From positions 1 through 64,000 of the forward strand of contig JAJFFQ010000059.1 in NCBI GenBank assembly GCA_021776565.1: a stretch of DNA of 64,000 bases. The letters are read 5' to 3'. Positions within the stretch are counted from its first letter, which is position 1. Every line of letters begins with the position of its first letter. This document shows positions 7,556-16,790 of this stretch, one piece after another. Under the pieces are notes generated by a model. The model had not been told where the DNA came from, did no database searches, and saw only the letters and a list, made by a program, of their open reading frames with translations. Source of the DNA: Robiginitomaculum sp. (GTDB lineage Bacteria; Pseudomonadota; Alphaproteobacteria; Caulobacterales; Maricaulaceae). The position numbers were made by a program, and so were the translations under genes.

Positions 7556-9382
7556 ATGAACGCCCCAGACGGGTTCAAACGTCAAGACACAGCGTCACCA
7601 ACTGACACAACTGATCCAGATTATTTTCATAAAGTTGTTGATTGCCAATGGGCCTGTCCAGCGCATACGCCGGTACCGGGTTATATTCGCTTGATTGCGC
7701 AAGGGCGGTTTTCAGACGCGTACATCATGAACCGCGAATCCAACGTGTTTCCGGGCATTTTAGGCCGGGTGTGTGATCGCCCGTGCGAGCCGGCCTGTCG
7801 CCGCGATCGGGTTGAGGATGAAGCGGTGGCCATATGCCGCCTGAAACGTGTGGCCGCAGACCACAAGGATGATATTACCGACCGATTGCCCAAAAAACCG
7901 GCCCAGACCAATGGCAAGCGCATTGCGCTGATCGGTGCCGGCCCGGCCAGCTTTACCGTAGCCAATGATCTGGCGCCTCTGGGCTATGAATGTGTCATAA
8001 TCGAGCGTTATGGGGTTCCGGGCGGATTGATGCGCTCTAACATTCCGGCGTTTCGTCTGCCAGAGAACATTTTGACCGAGGAACTTGGGTATATTCTGGA
8101 CATGGGGGTGGAACTGCGCCTGAACTCACCCGTGAGCAGTATGAAGGCGCTGCTGGATGAGGGCTATGATGCGGTGTTTGTTGGCACCGGCGCGCCCAAG
8201 GGCAAGGAGTTGAACCTGCCGGGTCGTCAGGATAGCGACAACATCCATATCGGTATTGACTGGCTGGAGTCGGTGGCGTTTGAGCACACAAAATCCATAG
8301 GCAAAAAGGTGCTGATTATTGGTGTTGGCAATACAGCCATGGATTGTTGCAGAACATCCCTGCGCCTCGGTGCAGATGACGTGAAGGTGATGGCGCGTAA
8401 ACCGCGTTCATTTTTCAAGGCCTCGGCCTGGGAGCTTGAAGACGCCGAGGCGGAAAACGTCGATATTATTGTCAATCATTCGCCCAAGGCCTTTATCATC
8501 AAAAACGGGGTGCTGACCGGCATGTTGTTTGAAATGATGAACTATGAGCTGGATGAGGCGGGCGCGATCAAGAGTCAGAAGGTTACCGGCGAAGTGGAAA
8601 TTGCGTGCGATGATGTGATCCTTGCCATTGGTCAGGAAAACAGTTTTCCGTGGATTGAGCGCGACGCCGGGCTGGATTTTGGCAAATGGGATATGCCGGT
8701 GGTCGACGAGGTGACGTTTCAGTCCACCCTGTCCAATGTGTTCTTTGGCGGCGACAGCGCCTTTGGCCCAAAAAATATTATCTGGGCGGTAGAGCACGGC
8801 CATCAGGCAGCCATATCCATTCATCAGCATTGCCAGGGCAAGCCGGTGAGCGAGCGATTGACCAATGGCGTAAAACTGTCCAGCACCAAAATGGGCATGT
8901 TTGAATGGCGCTATTCCAACAGCTTTGACGGGGCAGAGCGCCGGGTAATGCCTCATGTGGAACTGACCAAACGTTTCAAGGATCTGGGCACCGAGGTTGA
9001 ACTGGGGTTTACCGCCGAGCAAGCCGCCACCGAGGTACAACGGTGCCTGAATTGCGATATTCAAACGGTTTTCGATGCGCCATTATGTACTGAATGTGAT
9101 GCCTGTATTGATATTTGCCCGGTGGATTGCCTGAGCATGACGCCGGATGCGGATGAGGCAGTTTTGCGTAATGTGCTGGAAAACCCAGCACTGAATGAAG
9201 AGCAGGCGCTTTATGTTTCTGCGGGGTTGCCATTAACCGGTCGGGTGATGATTAAAGATGAAAACATTTGTTTGCATTGCGGTCTGTGCGCCGAGCGTTG
9301 CCCGACGGCGGCATGGGATATGCAAGAATCAGAAATTATAATTCACCATGTTGAAGACATGGTACCCGGAGCCTCCACATGA
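7556..9382 (+). CDS. FAD/Fe-S NAD(P)-dependent oxidoreductase (GltD-like) partner of 2-oxoacid oxidoreductase
   Basis: A 608-residue flavoprotein resembling the glutamate synthase small subunit with an added C-terminal ferredoxin domain. The N-terminal Fe-S region has CQWACPAHTPV (about 30-40) and GRVCDRPCEPACRR. FAD binding is at ALIGAGPASF (about 125) and NAD(P) binding at IIGVGNTAMDCCR (about 257). The C-terminus carries two 4Fe-4S motifs, CTECDACIDICPVDC and CLHCGLCAERCPTA. It overlaps the next gene by 4 bp (ATGA), so it is translationally coupled to the 2-oxoacid oxidoreductase subunits. The likely role is passing electrons between the 2-oxoacid enzyme (or ferredoxin) and NAD(P); this is inference from context. 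Confidence 0.88.
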   Translation: MNAPDGFKRQDTASPTDTTDPDYFHKVVDCQWACPAHTPVPGYIRLIAQGRFSDAYIMNRESNVFPGILGRVCDRPCEPACRRDRVEDEAVAICRLKRVAADHKDDITDRLPKKPAQTNGKRIALIGAGPASFTVANDLAPLGYECVIIERYGVPGGLMRSNIPAFRLPENILTEELGYILDMGVELRLNSPVSSMKALLDEGYDAVFVGTGAPKGKELNLPGRQDSDNIHIGIDWLESVAFEHTKSIGKKVLIIGVGNTAMDCCRTSLRLGADDVKVMARKPRSFFKASAWELEDAEAENVDIIVNHSPKAFIIKNGVLTGMLFEMMNYELDEAGAIKSQKVTGEVEIACDDVILAIGQENSFPWIERDAGLDFGKWDMPVVDEVTFQSTLSNVFFGGDSAFGPKNIIWAVEHGHQAAISIHQHCQGKPVSERLTNGVKLSSTKMGMFEWRYSNSFDGAERRVMPHVELTKRFKDLGTEVELGFTAEQAATEVQRCLNCDIQTVFDAPLCTECDACIDICPVDCLSMTPDADEAVLRNVLENPALNEEQALYVSAGLPLTGRVMIKDENICLHCGLCAERCPTAAWDMQESEIIIHHVEDMVPGAST

Positions 9383-11208
9383 GTAATGCCCCAAACATCA
9401 ATGATTTTGTCATCAAGGTTGGCAATGTAAACGGTACCGGTTCATCCAGTGCCAATGGTCTGCTGATGAAATCCATTTTTCGTATGGGCGTGCCGGTTGT
9501 GGGCAAGAATGTTTTTCCTTCCAATATTCAAGGTTTGCCAACCTGGTATGAAATAAGGGTAACCGGCGAAGGTTATGGCGCACGCTCTGGCGTTGTGGAC
9601 ATGATGGTGGCGATGAATTCTAACACCTATGCCCGCGATATTGCCGAACTGCGCCCCGGCGGCGTACTGATTTATGATAGCACCTGGCCGCGCCAGCATG
9701 TTTTATCTCGTAAAGATGTTACGGTGCTTGGCGCGCCGTTTGCGCAAATGTGTAATGCCACATTTTCTGCGGCGCGTTCGCGCGTGCTGATGAAAAACAT
9801 GGCCTATATCGGCGCCGTGGCAGCTTTGCTGGATATTGATCCTGATATCATACGTGGTCTTGTCCGCGAGATGTTTGCCAAAAAACCCAAGCTGGTTGAT
9901 CTGAATATGCAGGCCATTGCTCTGGGTTATGATTATGCCAAAGAGCATTTTGATTGTCCGTTGGCGTTTCGCGTCGAAAAAATGGACAAGACGGCTGGTA
10001 AAATCATGATCGATGGCAATACCGCCGCCGGGCTTGGCTGTGTTTATGCCGGGGCCACGGTGGGGGCGTGGTATCCAATAACGCCATCAACCTCGTTAAT
10101 GGATGCGTTCAAGTCCTGGTGCGAAAAATTTCGCATTGATCCCAAAACCGGCGAGCACAATTATTGTATTATTCAGGCCGAAGATGAACTTTCCGCCATT
10201 GGCATGGTGCTGGGGGCAAGCTGGAACGGCGCCCGCTCGTTCACACCTACATCTGGCCCGGGAATATCGCTGATGAGCGAATTTATCGGCTATGCCTATT
10301 ATGCTGAAATTCCACTGGTGTTGTTTGATGTTCAACGTGTCGGGCCATCAACCGGTATGCCAACCCGAACCCAGCAAGGCGATGTACAACTTTGTGCCTA
10401 TGCCTCCCATGGCGATACCCGCCATATTCTTTTGTTCCCCGCTCACCCGGGTGAATGTTTCACCATGGCCGCCGATGCGTTTGATCTGGCCGAACGCTAT
10501 CAAACACCTGTGTTTGTGCTCTCTGATATTGATATTGGCATGAATGACTGGATGGTTGATGAGTTGCATTGGGATGATGCGCGCCAACCTGATCGTGGCA
10601 AAGTGTTGAACGCGCAAGAGATTGAAAAACTGGATAAATTTTATCGCTATCGCGATCCTGATGGTGATGGAATTGCCTGGCGAACCTTGCCCGGCACCCA
10701 TCCAAAAGGCGCGTACTTTACGCGCGGCTCAGGCCATAATGCCGATGGCGGTTACACGGAAAATGAAACTGAATATCAGGAAATTCTGGATCGCCTGCAT
10801 CGCAAATGGCAGGGCGCGGCAGTGCATGTCCCTGCACCCATCGTCAGGCCAGCCAGCGGCGGTAAGGCGCGCTGGGGCATTATCGCCTATGGCAGTTCCG
10901 ATTGCGCAGTTCTTGAGGCTTGCGATGCTTTGGCCAAAGAGGGCTTGCATCTTGATTACATGCGTATTCGCGGCTTTCCCTTTAACGATGATGTTGCCCG
11001 CTTTACAGAGGCCCATGAGCAAGTGTTTGTGGTCGAGCAAAACCGTGATGCGCAAATGCGTGGCTTGATGCTTTTGGAAACTGAAATTCCACGGGCAAAG
11101 CTTGTGTCATTGTTGCATTATAGTGGTGAACCGCTGACCTCGCATTTTGTACAGAACTTTGTTGAGGCACACGTGCGCAAAGCAGCCAAGACGGAGGCAA
11201 GCGCATGA
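9379..11208 (+). CDS. korA: 2-oxoacid:acceptor oxidoreductase, fused gamma-alpha subunit
   Basis: This 609-residue subunit belongs to CoA-dependent 2-oxoacid:ferredoxin oxidoreductases. The N-terminal gamma domain (about 1-190) begins VIKVGNVNGTGSSSANGLL and includes GEGYGARSG. The alpha domain (about 205-590) has GNTAAGLGCVYAGATVGAWYPITPSTSL, split here only as a description of one conserved block, and PTRTQQGDVQ. The YPITPST motif is typical of the 2-oxoglutarate/2-oxoacid branch, but the substrate cannot be settled. The stop overlaps the start of the beta subunit by 4 bp. Together with KorB it would make an alpha2beta2-type enzyme, cytoplasmic and probably oxygen-exposed given the aerobic genes elsewhere. 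Confidence 0.9.
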   Translation: MSNAPNINDFVIKVGNVNGTGSSSANGLLMKSIFRMGVPVVGKNVFPSNIQGLPTWYEIRVTGEGYGARSGVVDMMVAMNSNTYARDIAELRPGGVLIYDSTWPRQHVLSRKDVTVLGAPFAQMCNATFSAARSRVLMKNMAYIGAVAALLDIDPDIIRGLVREMFAKKPKLVDLNMQAIALGYDYAKEHFDCPLAFRVEKMDKTAGKIMIDGNTAAGLGCVYAGATVGAWYPITPSTSLMDAFKSWCEKFRIDPKTGEHNYCIIQAEDELSAIGMVLGASWNGARSFTPTSGPGISLMSEFIGYAYYAEIPLVLFDVQRVGPSTGMPTRTQQGDVQLCAYASHGDTRHILLFPAHPGECFTMAADAFDLAERYQTPVFVLSDIDIGMNDWMVDELHWDDARQPDRGKVLNAQEIEKLDKFYRYRDPDGDGIAWRTLPGTHPKGAYFTRGSGHNADGGYTENETEYQEILDRLHRKWQGAAVHVPAPIVRPASGGKARWGIIAYGSSDCAVLEACDALAKEGLHLDYMRIRGFPFNDDVARFTEAHEQVFVVEQNRDAQMRGLMLLETEIPRAKLVSLLHYSGEPLTSHFVQNFVEAHVRKAAKTEASA

Positions 11209-12260
11209 CATCCTTTGTCAAACCCAACATAAATCTGAAAAATGCCAAGCGTAACGCTCTGGGCCTGACCCGGCACGATTATGAAGGGGCCATGTCGACA
11301 CTGTGCGCCGGTTGTGGTCATGACAGTGTGACAGCCTGTATGGCCAAGGCCTTTTTTGAATTATCTATCGAACCTCACAATGCGGTCAAAATCTCCGGCA
11401 TTGGCTGCTCGTCCAAAACTACTGCATATTTTTTGCGCGAGGCCCACGGCATAAATACGGTTCACGGTCGGATGCCCTCGGTGGCCACCGGTGCGGCGGC
11501 GGCCAATGCCGGGCTGACCTATATTGGCGTGAGCGGCGACGGGGATTCCTTGTCCATCGGTATGGGGCAATTTGCCCATGCCATAAGGCGTAACGTCAAT
11601 ATGTTATATGTGTTGGAAAACAATGGAGTTTATGGCTTGACCAAGGGGCAGTTCTCGGCCTCGGCTGATGTTGGCAGCAAGAGTAAAAAAGGCGAAGTCA
11701 ATCTTTCACCCCCCATTGATCCGGTGACCCTGGCTCTGTCGCTGGGCGCAACTTTTGTGGCGCGTGCCTTTTCCGGTGATCGTGAACAACTGGTGCCGCT
11801 TATCAAGGCCGGACTGAAACATAATGGCTTTGGTCTGATTGATATTATTTCGCCATGCGTCAGCTTTAATGACCATGTTGGCTCGACCAAGAGTTATGCG
11901 CATACCTATAAATATTATCACCCGGCCGTTCATGCGGATTATGTTCCCATGAACGAGGAGATTAAAACCTCCTATCAGGCTGGTGAGGCGATGCCGGTGG
12001 AGCTTCATGATGGCGGCAGCATAATATTGCGCAAAATTGATGAAGACTATAATCCGCGTGATCGTGGTGCGGCTTATGCGCAAATAACAGAGCGCGCCAG
12101 CAAGGGCGAAATTGTCACCGGGCTTTTATACATTGACGAAACGCAAGACGACATGGCGGCAATGAACAGGTTGACCTCGCGCCCGCTGAACACCTTGCCG
12201 TATGATGAGCTTTGCCCCGGTGAAGCTGCGCTGGCCGATTTGCAAACCCTCTATCGATAA
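11205..12260 (+). CDS. korB: 2-oxoacid:acceptor oxidoreductase beta subunit (TPP-binding)
   Basis: The 351-residue beta subunit binds thiamine diphosphate and an Fe-S cluster. It has LCAGCGHDSV (about 30-40), GIGCSSKT (about 65), HGRMPSVATGAAAANAG and the TPP motif GVSGDGDSLSIG ending near LENNGVYGLTKGQ. Cys residues in CAGCGH and GIGCS plus ISPCVSF are those expected to ligate the 4Fe-4S cluster. Length is typical for KorB (280-350), with a C-terminal extension (about 300-351) of unclear role. It is the last gene of the three-gene operon, followed after about 27 bp by a hairpin. Confidence 0.92.
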   Translation: MTSFVKPNINLKNAKRNALGLTRHDYEGAMSTLCAGCGHDSVTACMAKAFFELSIEPHNAVKISGIGCSSKTTAYFLREAHGINTVHGRMPSVATGAAAANAGLTYIGVSGDGDSLSIGMGQFAHAIRRNVNMLYVLENNGVYGLTKGQFSASADVGSKSKKGEVNLSPPIDPVTLALSLGATFVARAFSGDREQLVPLIKAGLKHNGFGLIDIISPCVSFNDHVGSTKSYAHTYKYYHPAVHADYVPMNEEIKTSYQAGEAMPVELHDGGSIILRKIDEDYNPRDRGAAYAQITERASKGEIVTGLLYIDETQDDMAAMNRLTSRPLNTLPYDELCPGEAALADLQTLYR

Positions 12261-12287
12261 GGTCTGCCTTTGGGCAATCCAGTGCCA

Positions 12288-12311
12288 AAATTTGGGCTTT
12301 GCCGCAAATTT
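12288..12311 (+). terminator. Possible terminator hairpin after korB
   Basis: AAATTTG and CAAATTT flank GGCTTTGCCG, giving a stem of about 7-10 bp with GGC/GCC inside. A run ending in five Ts follows only about 20 bp later, so this is a weak intrinsic terminator or an unrelated hairpin between korB and clpS. Confidence 0.35.
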
Positions 12312-12398
12312 GCCAGCATTTACCCTTTTTATCCTTTGCATAGTGCCTATTTTTTAGTGAAGATGAAAAAGTAATTGTTTGCCCGTAAGGTTTTGGTT

Positions 12399-12752
12399 GT
12401 GAGTGACAAGAAAGATATTTTTGCCGGTGACCGTGATGGTCGTGATGAGGATGACGGGCCGCAGACAGGCGTTGCCCAAAAAACACGCACGCGTACCAAA
12501 CGTCCCTCCATGTACCGGGTTTTGTTGATGAATGATGACTACACGCCTATGGAGTTTGTTGTCGAACTGCTGGAGCAGATTTTTCATAAATCCCGTGAAG
12601 AGGCTGTCGCCGTTATGCTGAATGTACATCAAAGCGGCGTAGGCGTATGCGGGGTTTATTCCTTCGAGATTGCCGAAACCAAGGTGGCGCAAGTTGCCTC
12701 TATCGCCCGCCAGCACGAACACCCGTTGCAATGCACAATGGAAAAAGCCTGA
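12399..12752 (+). CDS. clpS: ATP-dependent Clp protease adaptor ClpS
   Basis: ClpS binds N-degron substrates and the N-domain of ClpA. The conserved part is [19 protein letters not shown], with the NDD/Asp pocket residues, then [12 protein letters not shown] and a [14 protein letters not shown] segment. I choose the GTG at 12399, giving 117 residues starting with SDKKDIF, which fits the usual 105-120. A TTG at 12375 would add eight residues. The N-terminal ~35 residues are charged and disordered-looking, as usual. It lies 16 bp upstream of clpA, consistent with co-expression of adaptor and unfoldase. Confidence 0.92.
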   Translation: MSDKKDIFAGDRDGRDEDDGPQTGVAQKTRTRTKRPSMYRVLLMNDDYTPMEFVVELLEQIFHKSREEAVAVMLNVHQSGVGVCGVYSFEIAETKVAQVASIARQHEHPLQCTMEKA

Positions 12753-12768
12753 AACAAGAGAAAAATTT

Positions 12769-15099
12769 ATGCCCTCGTTTACACCCGCACTGGAAGAAAG
12801 TCTGCAACGCGCCGTTGCCTATGCCAATGACCGCAATCATGAGTTTGTCACTCTGGAGCATTTGCTGCTGGGGCTTCTGGATGATGAGGATGCCATAGAG
12901 GTTTTTAAATCCTGCGAAACCAATATGGAGGCTTTGCGCGAAAGTGTAGTCGATTACATAGATGAAGATTTGCAGGTTCTCGTTGTAGAAAATCATGATG
13001 GTGATGCTCGCCCGACCGCAGGGTTTCAAAAGGTTGTGCAACGCGCCGTCATCCATGTGCAGTCTGCAAACCAGGATGAAGTTTCCGGGGCCAATGTCCT
13101 GGTCGCTATCTATGCGGCCCGTGAAAGCCATGCGGTTTTTTTCCTGCACGAGGAGGACGTTACACGCTTTGATGTGGTGCGTTATCTTTCTCATGGCGTG
13201 CCTAAAGGGCAGGAGAGCGCGCCCATACCTCTTTTTGGTGATGACAATGAGGATGACGAAGCTCCTGCTCCAAAAGAGCCGACCGCTCTTCAAAGTTACT
13301 GCATTAACCTGAACGAAAAGGCCAAAAACGGGGATATTGATCCCCTGATTGGCCGAGATGCAGAGGTCGAGCGTTGTATCCAAATCCTCTGCCGTCGCCG
13401 CAAGAACAACCCGCTTCTGGTGGGTGATCCGGGGGTCGGTAAAACCGCCATTGCCGAAGGTCTGGCTCGTAAAATCACCGAAGGCAAAACCCCTGATGTG
13501 CTAAGTGACTGTACCATCTTCTCGCTGGATATGGGGGCGCTGCTGGCGGGAACGCGCTATCGCGGTGATTTTGAAGAACGCTTGAAAAATGTCGTCAAAG
13601 AGCTGGAAAAAACCGAAGGTGCTATCCTTTTCATTGATGAAATACATACGGTTATCGGTGCTGGTGCGACGTCTGGCGGGGCCATGGATGCCTCCAATTT
13701 GCTAAAGCCGGCACTGCAATCTGGCACGCTTCGGTGCATGGGATCGACCAGCTATAAAGAACATCGCCAGCATTTTGAAAAAGACCGGGCGCTGGCGCGA
13801 CGGTTTCAGAAAATTGATGTGGTCGAGCCTTCCGAGGACGATACAGTTAAAATTCTGGTGGGCCTGAAACCCTATTTCGAGAAATTCCATGATGTGCGCT
13901 ATACCCTTGATGCGATCAAGGCTGCGGTGACACTGTCATCGCGTTACATCAATGACCGAAAACTGCCGGACAAGGCCATTGATGTCATCGATGAAGTGGG
14001 GGCCGGGCAGAGACTTTTACCTGCTTCGCGCCGCAAAAAAATAATTGGTGTCAAAGACATAGAGACGATTATCGCAAAAATTGCGCGCATACCCGCTAAA
14101 TCGGTTTCAAAAACCGACGAAAAGGCATTGCGTAATCTTGAGGCTGATCTTGCTCGCGTTGTTTTTGGCCAGGATGAGGCCATAGGCCAGGTGGCTTCGG
14201 CGATTAAAATGGCCCGTGCCGGGCTGCGTGAACCGCTAAAGCCCATCGGGTGTTATCTTTTCTCTGGCCCGACCGGGGTTGGCAAAACCGAAGTAGCTCG
14301 TCAGCTGTCGTCGGTTTTGGGTGTGGAACTGCTGCGGTTTGATATGTCTGAATATATGGAGCGACACAGTGTTGCGCGCCTGATTGGTGCGCCGCCTGGT
14401 TATGTCGGCTTTGACCAGGGCGGGCTACTCACCCAACAGGTCGATCAGCATCCTCATTGTGTTTTATTGCTTGATGAGATCGAAAAGGCCCATGCGGACG
14501 TGTTCAATATCCTGCTTCAGGTGATGGATAACGGTACCTTGACTGATTCCAACGGCAAACGCGTTGATTTCCGCAATGTGATCCTCATCATGACCACCAA
14601 TGCGGGTGCGGTTGATGCGGCCAAAAATGCCATTGGCTTTGGACGGGCCAAACGTGAAGGCGAGGATGAAGCGGCCATCAAACGCCTGTTTGCGCCCGAG
14701 TTTCGCAATCGCCTTGATGCGACAATACCGTTTATCTCCCTTGGCCCGGACATCATTGGCAAGGTGGTGGAGAAATTCATGTTGCAACTTGAATTTCAGC
14801 TTGAAGAACGCAACATCAATTTCGAGTTAAGCGATGCGGCCCGTGACTGGCTTGGCACCCGGGGCTATGATGAAGCCTTCGGTGCGCGGCCTTTGGCGCG
14901 AACCATACAGAAGCATATCAAAAAACCATTATCTGATGCGATTCTGTTTGGTGAGTTGAAAAATGGTGGGCTGGTGAAAGTTGATACTGACCCCAAGGAT
15001 GCTGACAAGTTAAAATTTGAAATTTTCCCAGAAGAACCAAAACGCAAGACGTCCAGCAAACCCCGCAAAAAATCCCGTGCCAAAAGCAAAACCCGCTGA
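12769..15099 (+). CDS. clpA: ATP-dependent Clp protease ATP-binding subunit ClpA
   Basis: A 776-residue AAA+ unfoldase that feeds substrates to ClpP. The N-domain (about 1-145) has two repeats including VTLEHLLLGLLDDEDA. The first AAA module has GDPGVGKT (about 218) and FIDEIHTVIGAG; the second has GPTGVGKT (about 500) and LLDEIEKAH. The ATG at 12769 gives the classic MPSFTPALEESLQRA start and is preceded by GAGA-rich sequence. The C-terminus ends in a Lys/Arg-rich tail (about 755-776), longer than in enterobacteria. clpP is not present here. The next gene starts inside its 3' end. Confidence 0.96.
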   Translation: MPSFTPALEESLQRAVAYANDRNHEFVTLEHLLLGLLDDEDAIEVFKSCETNMEALRESVVDYIDEDLQVLVVENHDGDARPTAGFQKVVQRAVIHVQSANQDEVSGANVLVAIYAARESHAVFFLHEEDVTRFDVVRYLSHGVPKGQESAPIPLFGDDNEDDEAPAPKEPTALQSYCINLNEKAKNGDIDPLIGRDAEVERCIQILCRRRKNNPLLVGDPGVGKTAIAEGLARKITEGKTPDVLSDCTIFSLDMGALLAGTRYRGDFEERLKNVVKELEKTEGAILFIDEIHTVIGAGATSGGAMDASNLLKPALQSGTLRCMGSTSYKEHRQHFEKDRALARRFQKIDVVEPSEDDTVKILVGLKPYFEKFHDVRYTLDAIKAAVTLSSRYINDRKLPDKAIDVIDEVGAGQRLLPASRRKKIIGVKDIETIIAKIARIPAKSVSKTDEKALRNLEADLARVVFGQDEAIGQVASAIKMARAGLREPLKPIGCYLFSGPTGVGKTEVARQLSSVLGVELLRFDMSEYMERHSVARLIGAPPGYVGFDQGGLLTQQVDQHPHCVLLLDEIEKAHADVFNILLQVMDNGTLTDSNGKRVDFRNVILIMTTNAGAVDAAKNAIGFGRAKREGEDEAAIKRLFAPEFRNRLDATIPFISLGPDIIGKVVEKFMLQLEFQLEERNINFELSDAARDWLGTRGYDEAFGARPLARTIQKHIKKPLSDAILFGELKNGGLVKVDTDPKDADKLKFEIFPEEPKRKTSSKPRKKSRAKSKTR

Positions 15100-15481
15100 G
15101 ACGTCGCTTGTCTTGCGACTAATGGCGGGGCGCTATTGCGTTGCCCGCCTGGCTGCAGATGTAGCTATTCCGCCTGACTTCTTCACTGGCGAAGGATTTG
15201 TTTCGGCAACGCGAACGAATGATGAATTATCGCTTGTCTATCCGGCGGAGTGCAGTTTTGAGGTGCAAAAACAAGAGCCAGACTGGGTTGGTTTTATGGT
15301 TGCCGGGCCACTGGAATTTTCTGAAACAGGTATTTTGTCCCGGTTAAGTGGTGCGTTGGCCGATGCGGGGGTCAGCTTGTTCGCCATATCCACATTTGAT
15401 ACTGACTATTTGTTTATCAAAATGGATCAAAAAGAGATGGCCTTGGCAGCATTGGCAAAAGTGGCACAGATTCCTGATTAA
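15077..15481 (+). CDS. ACT-domain-like small protein
   Basis: The conserved part begins LVLRLMAGRYCVARL and continues to GPLEFSETGILSRLSGALADAG and AISTFDTDYLFIK, the pattern of the small ACT-like (CASTOR/ACT_7) family, which may sense amino acids. The start is uncertain: GTG at 15077 gives 134 residues and overlaps clpA by 23 bp; TTG at 15113 or ATG at 15122 would shorten it, but the ATG would cut into the conserved first strand. It converges with the DUF3089 gene, sharing 4 bp at the stops. Function is not established; co-location with clpSA may simply be operon read-through. Confidence 0.7.
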   Translation: MPKAKPAETSLVLRLMAGRYCVARLAADVAIPPDFFTGEGFVSATRTNDELSLVYPAECSFEVQKQEPDWVGFMVAGPLEFSETGILSRLSGALADAGVSLFAISTFDTDYLFIKMDQKEMALAALAKVAQIPD

Positions 15482-16659
15482 CCACCAGGCACACCGCGTA
15501 TCGGGCTGTCAATAATCTCCAGCGTGTTTTCAAAAGGCGGTGCCAGACGTCCTTCTGTCTCAAAGCGTTTGTGTAAATGTACCACTCTTGCTTTGGCATC
15601 ACGGGCGATATCCACATAAAACAGGTTAAACGGCTGAGGTTTGAAGCGTTGCCCAAAGCCGAACTTTTTACGCAAGGCACTCGATTTGGGCCGATCCACC
15701 AGCAATATACCATCCACGCACTGTGTTGATGTTTGCTCCGGGATCGGGGCAGGGGATATACCCCATTCTATTCCCGATGCGGCCACGGCACCATTGTGCA
15801 GGTTTTTGGAGGCGTAATTGTTGGTGGTACCACCAAAGATGGGGTTCACGCACGTGAGTGCGCGCCCTTTGGTCTGGCGTAAATTGCCTTGTTCATCCCA
15901 GACCATGGTGCGCTCAGCAAAGCGTTTAATCTCGGTACTTTGGGTTTTCTGAAACGCGCCATAAGTCACCAGACAGCGTGTATCCTCTACTGATTGGCAG
16001 GGTGTAAGTTCTTTCAATCCTCCATTAAAAAGATCAAGAGGAACAGCAAAGTTCAGAACATAGGCGGCCACCAGGCGCTCACGTAGATAGGGATCACCAA
16101 GGCGATCCTGTAATAGTCCGAGCACATGCAACCCGCCTTGTTCAGCACCAACCAGAATGATCGGCCCCTTGCTCTTGGTTTGCGCAAGAAAGGCATCAAA
16201 TGCTTTTAGAACGTCGCTGTAGGCCAGTTTGCGAGCCTCCAGTGCATCATTGCGTACCGTCAGAAAAGAAAACAACGAGGCAGAGCGATAATAGGGAATG
16301 GAAACCTGTCCCAGTTTTTGAAACGGCCCGGCCCAATTGGGAATGGCGTCGCGCCATAAACGCTCCAACGGGCGCGGCGCGCCAAGGGGGGTGTTCCAGT
16401 CCTTGCCCCCCCAATAAATAGTGGGAGTGACCACAAAGATGCTCACGCCATCTGTCTGCACCGGTGCCATCGCCCATGCCGAATTCTCTGCGTAATCTGG
16501 TGGTGGTGGCGGGGTGTAGGTTTGAAACGGAATGCGCGGGTCATTGATGAATCGAAACAAATTGTCGCGAGAAACAACCGCAAAAATTGCCAGCAGTATA
16601 AAAAAACCCAACCCGCCAAACAGGCCAAGGCGGATAAATTCTTGTCTGGATATGTTCAT
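15478..16659 (-). CDS. DUF3089 alpha/beta-hydrolase-like protein lacking the usual nucleophile
   Basis: A 393-residue membrane-anchored protein of the DUF3089 family. The ATG at 16659 follows AGGAAATC and precedes one transmembrane segment (about 10-33). The family's DVxxAFDxxL...ILAGHSQGS elbow appears here as ILVGAEQGGLHVLGLL (about 168-180), so the expected Ser of GHSQGS is Glu (about 173) and the final Ser is Gly. Other family parts are kept: FVVTPTIYWGGKDWNTPL, RLVAAYVLNFAVP and CVNPIFGG. It may therefore be a non-catalytic relative. An earlier ATG at 16710 adds 17 unconserved residues. Confidence 0.78.
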   Translation of the reverse strand: MNISRQEFIRLGLFGGLGFFILLAIFAVVSRDNLFRFINDPRIPFQTYTPPPPPDYAENSAWAMAPVQTDGVSIFVVTPTIYWGGKDWNTPLGAPRPLERLWRDAIPNWAGPFQKLGQVSIPYYRSASLFSFLTVRNDALEARKLAYSDVLKAFDAFLAQTKSKGPIILVGAEQGGLHVLGLLQDRLGDPYLRERLVAAYVLNFAVPLDLFNGGLKELTPCQSVEDTRCLVTYGAFQKTQSTEIKRFAERTMVWDEQGNLRQTKGRALTCVNPIFGGTTNNYASKNLHNGAVAASGIEWGISPAPIPEQTSTQCVDGILLVDRPKSSALRKKFGFGQRFKPQPFNLFYVDIARDAKARVVHLHKRFETEGRLAPPFENTLEIIDSPIRGVPGG

Positions 16660-16790
16660 GACGATTTCCTGGGTCTTGTTCCTGCCCGAATCAGAGCATA
16701 ATTGTGTCACAGGGTCTAGGCATATGAGGTAGGCAATGGACTTGCAGTACGTTGTACGCCTCCCATTTATAGATCATAATAAAACCGTCG

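Noticed and set aside
12700-13383. A 227-codon leftward open frame
   Set aside because: Antisense to clpS/clpA, both of which are certain.
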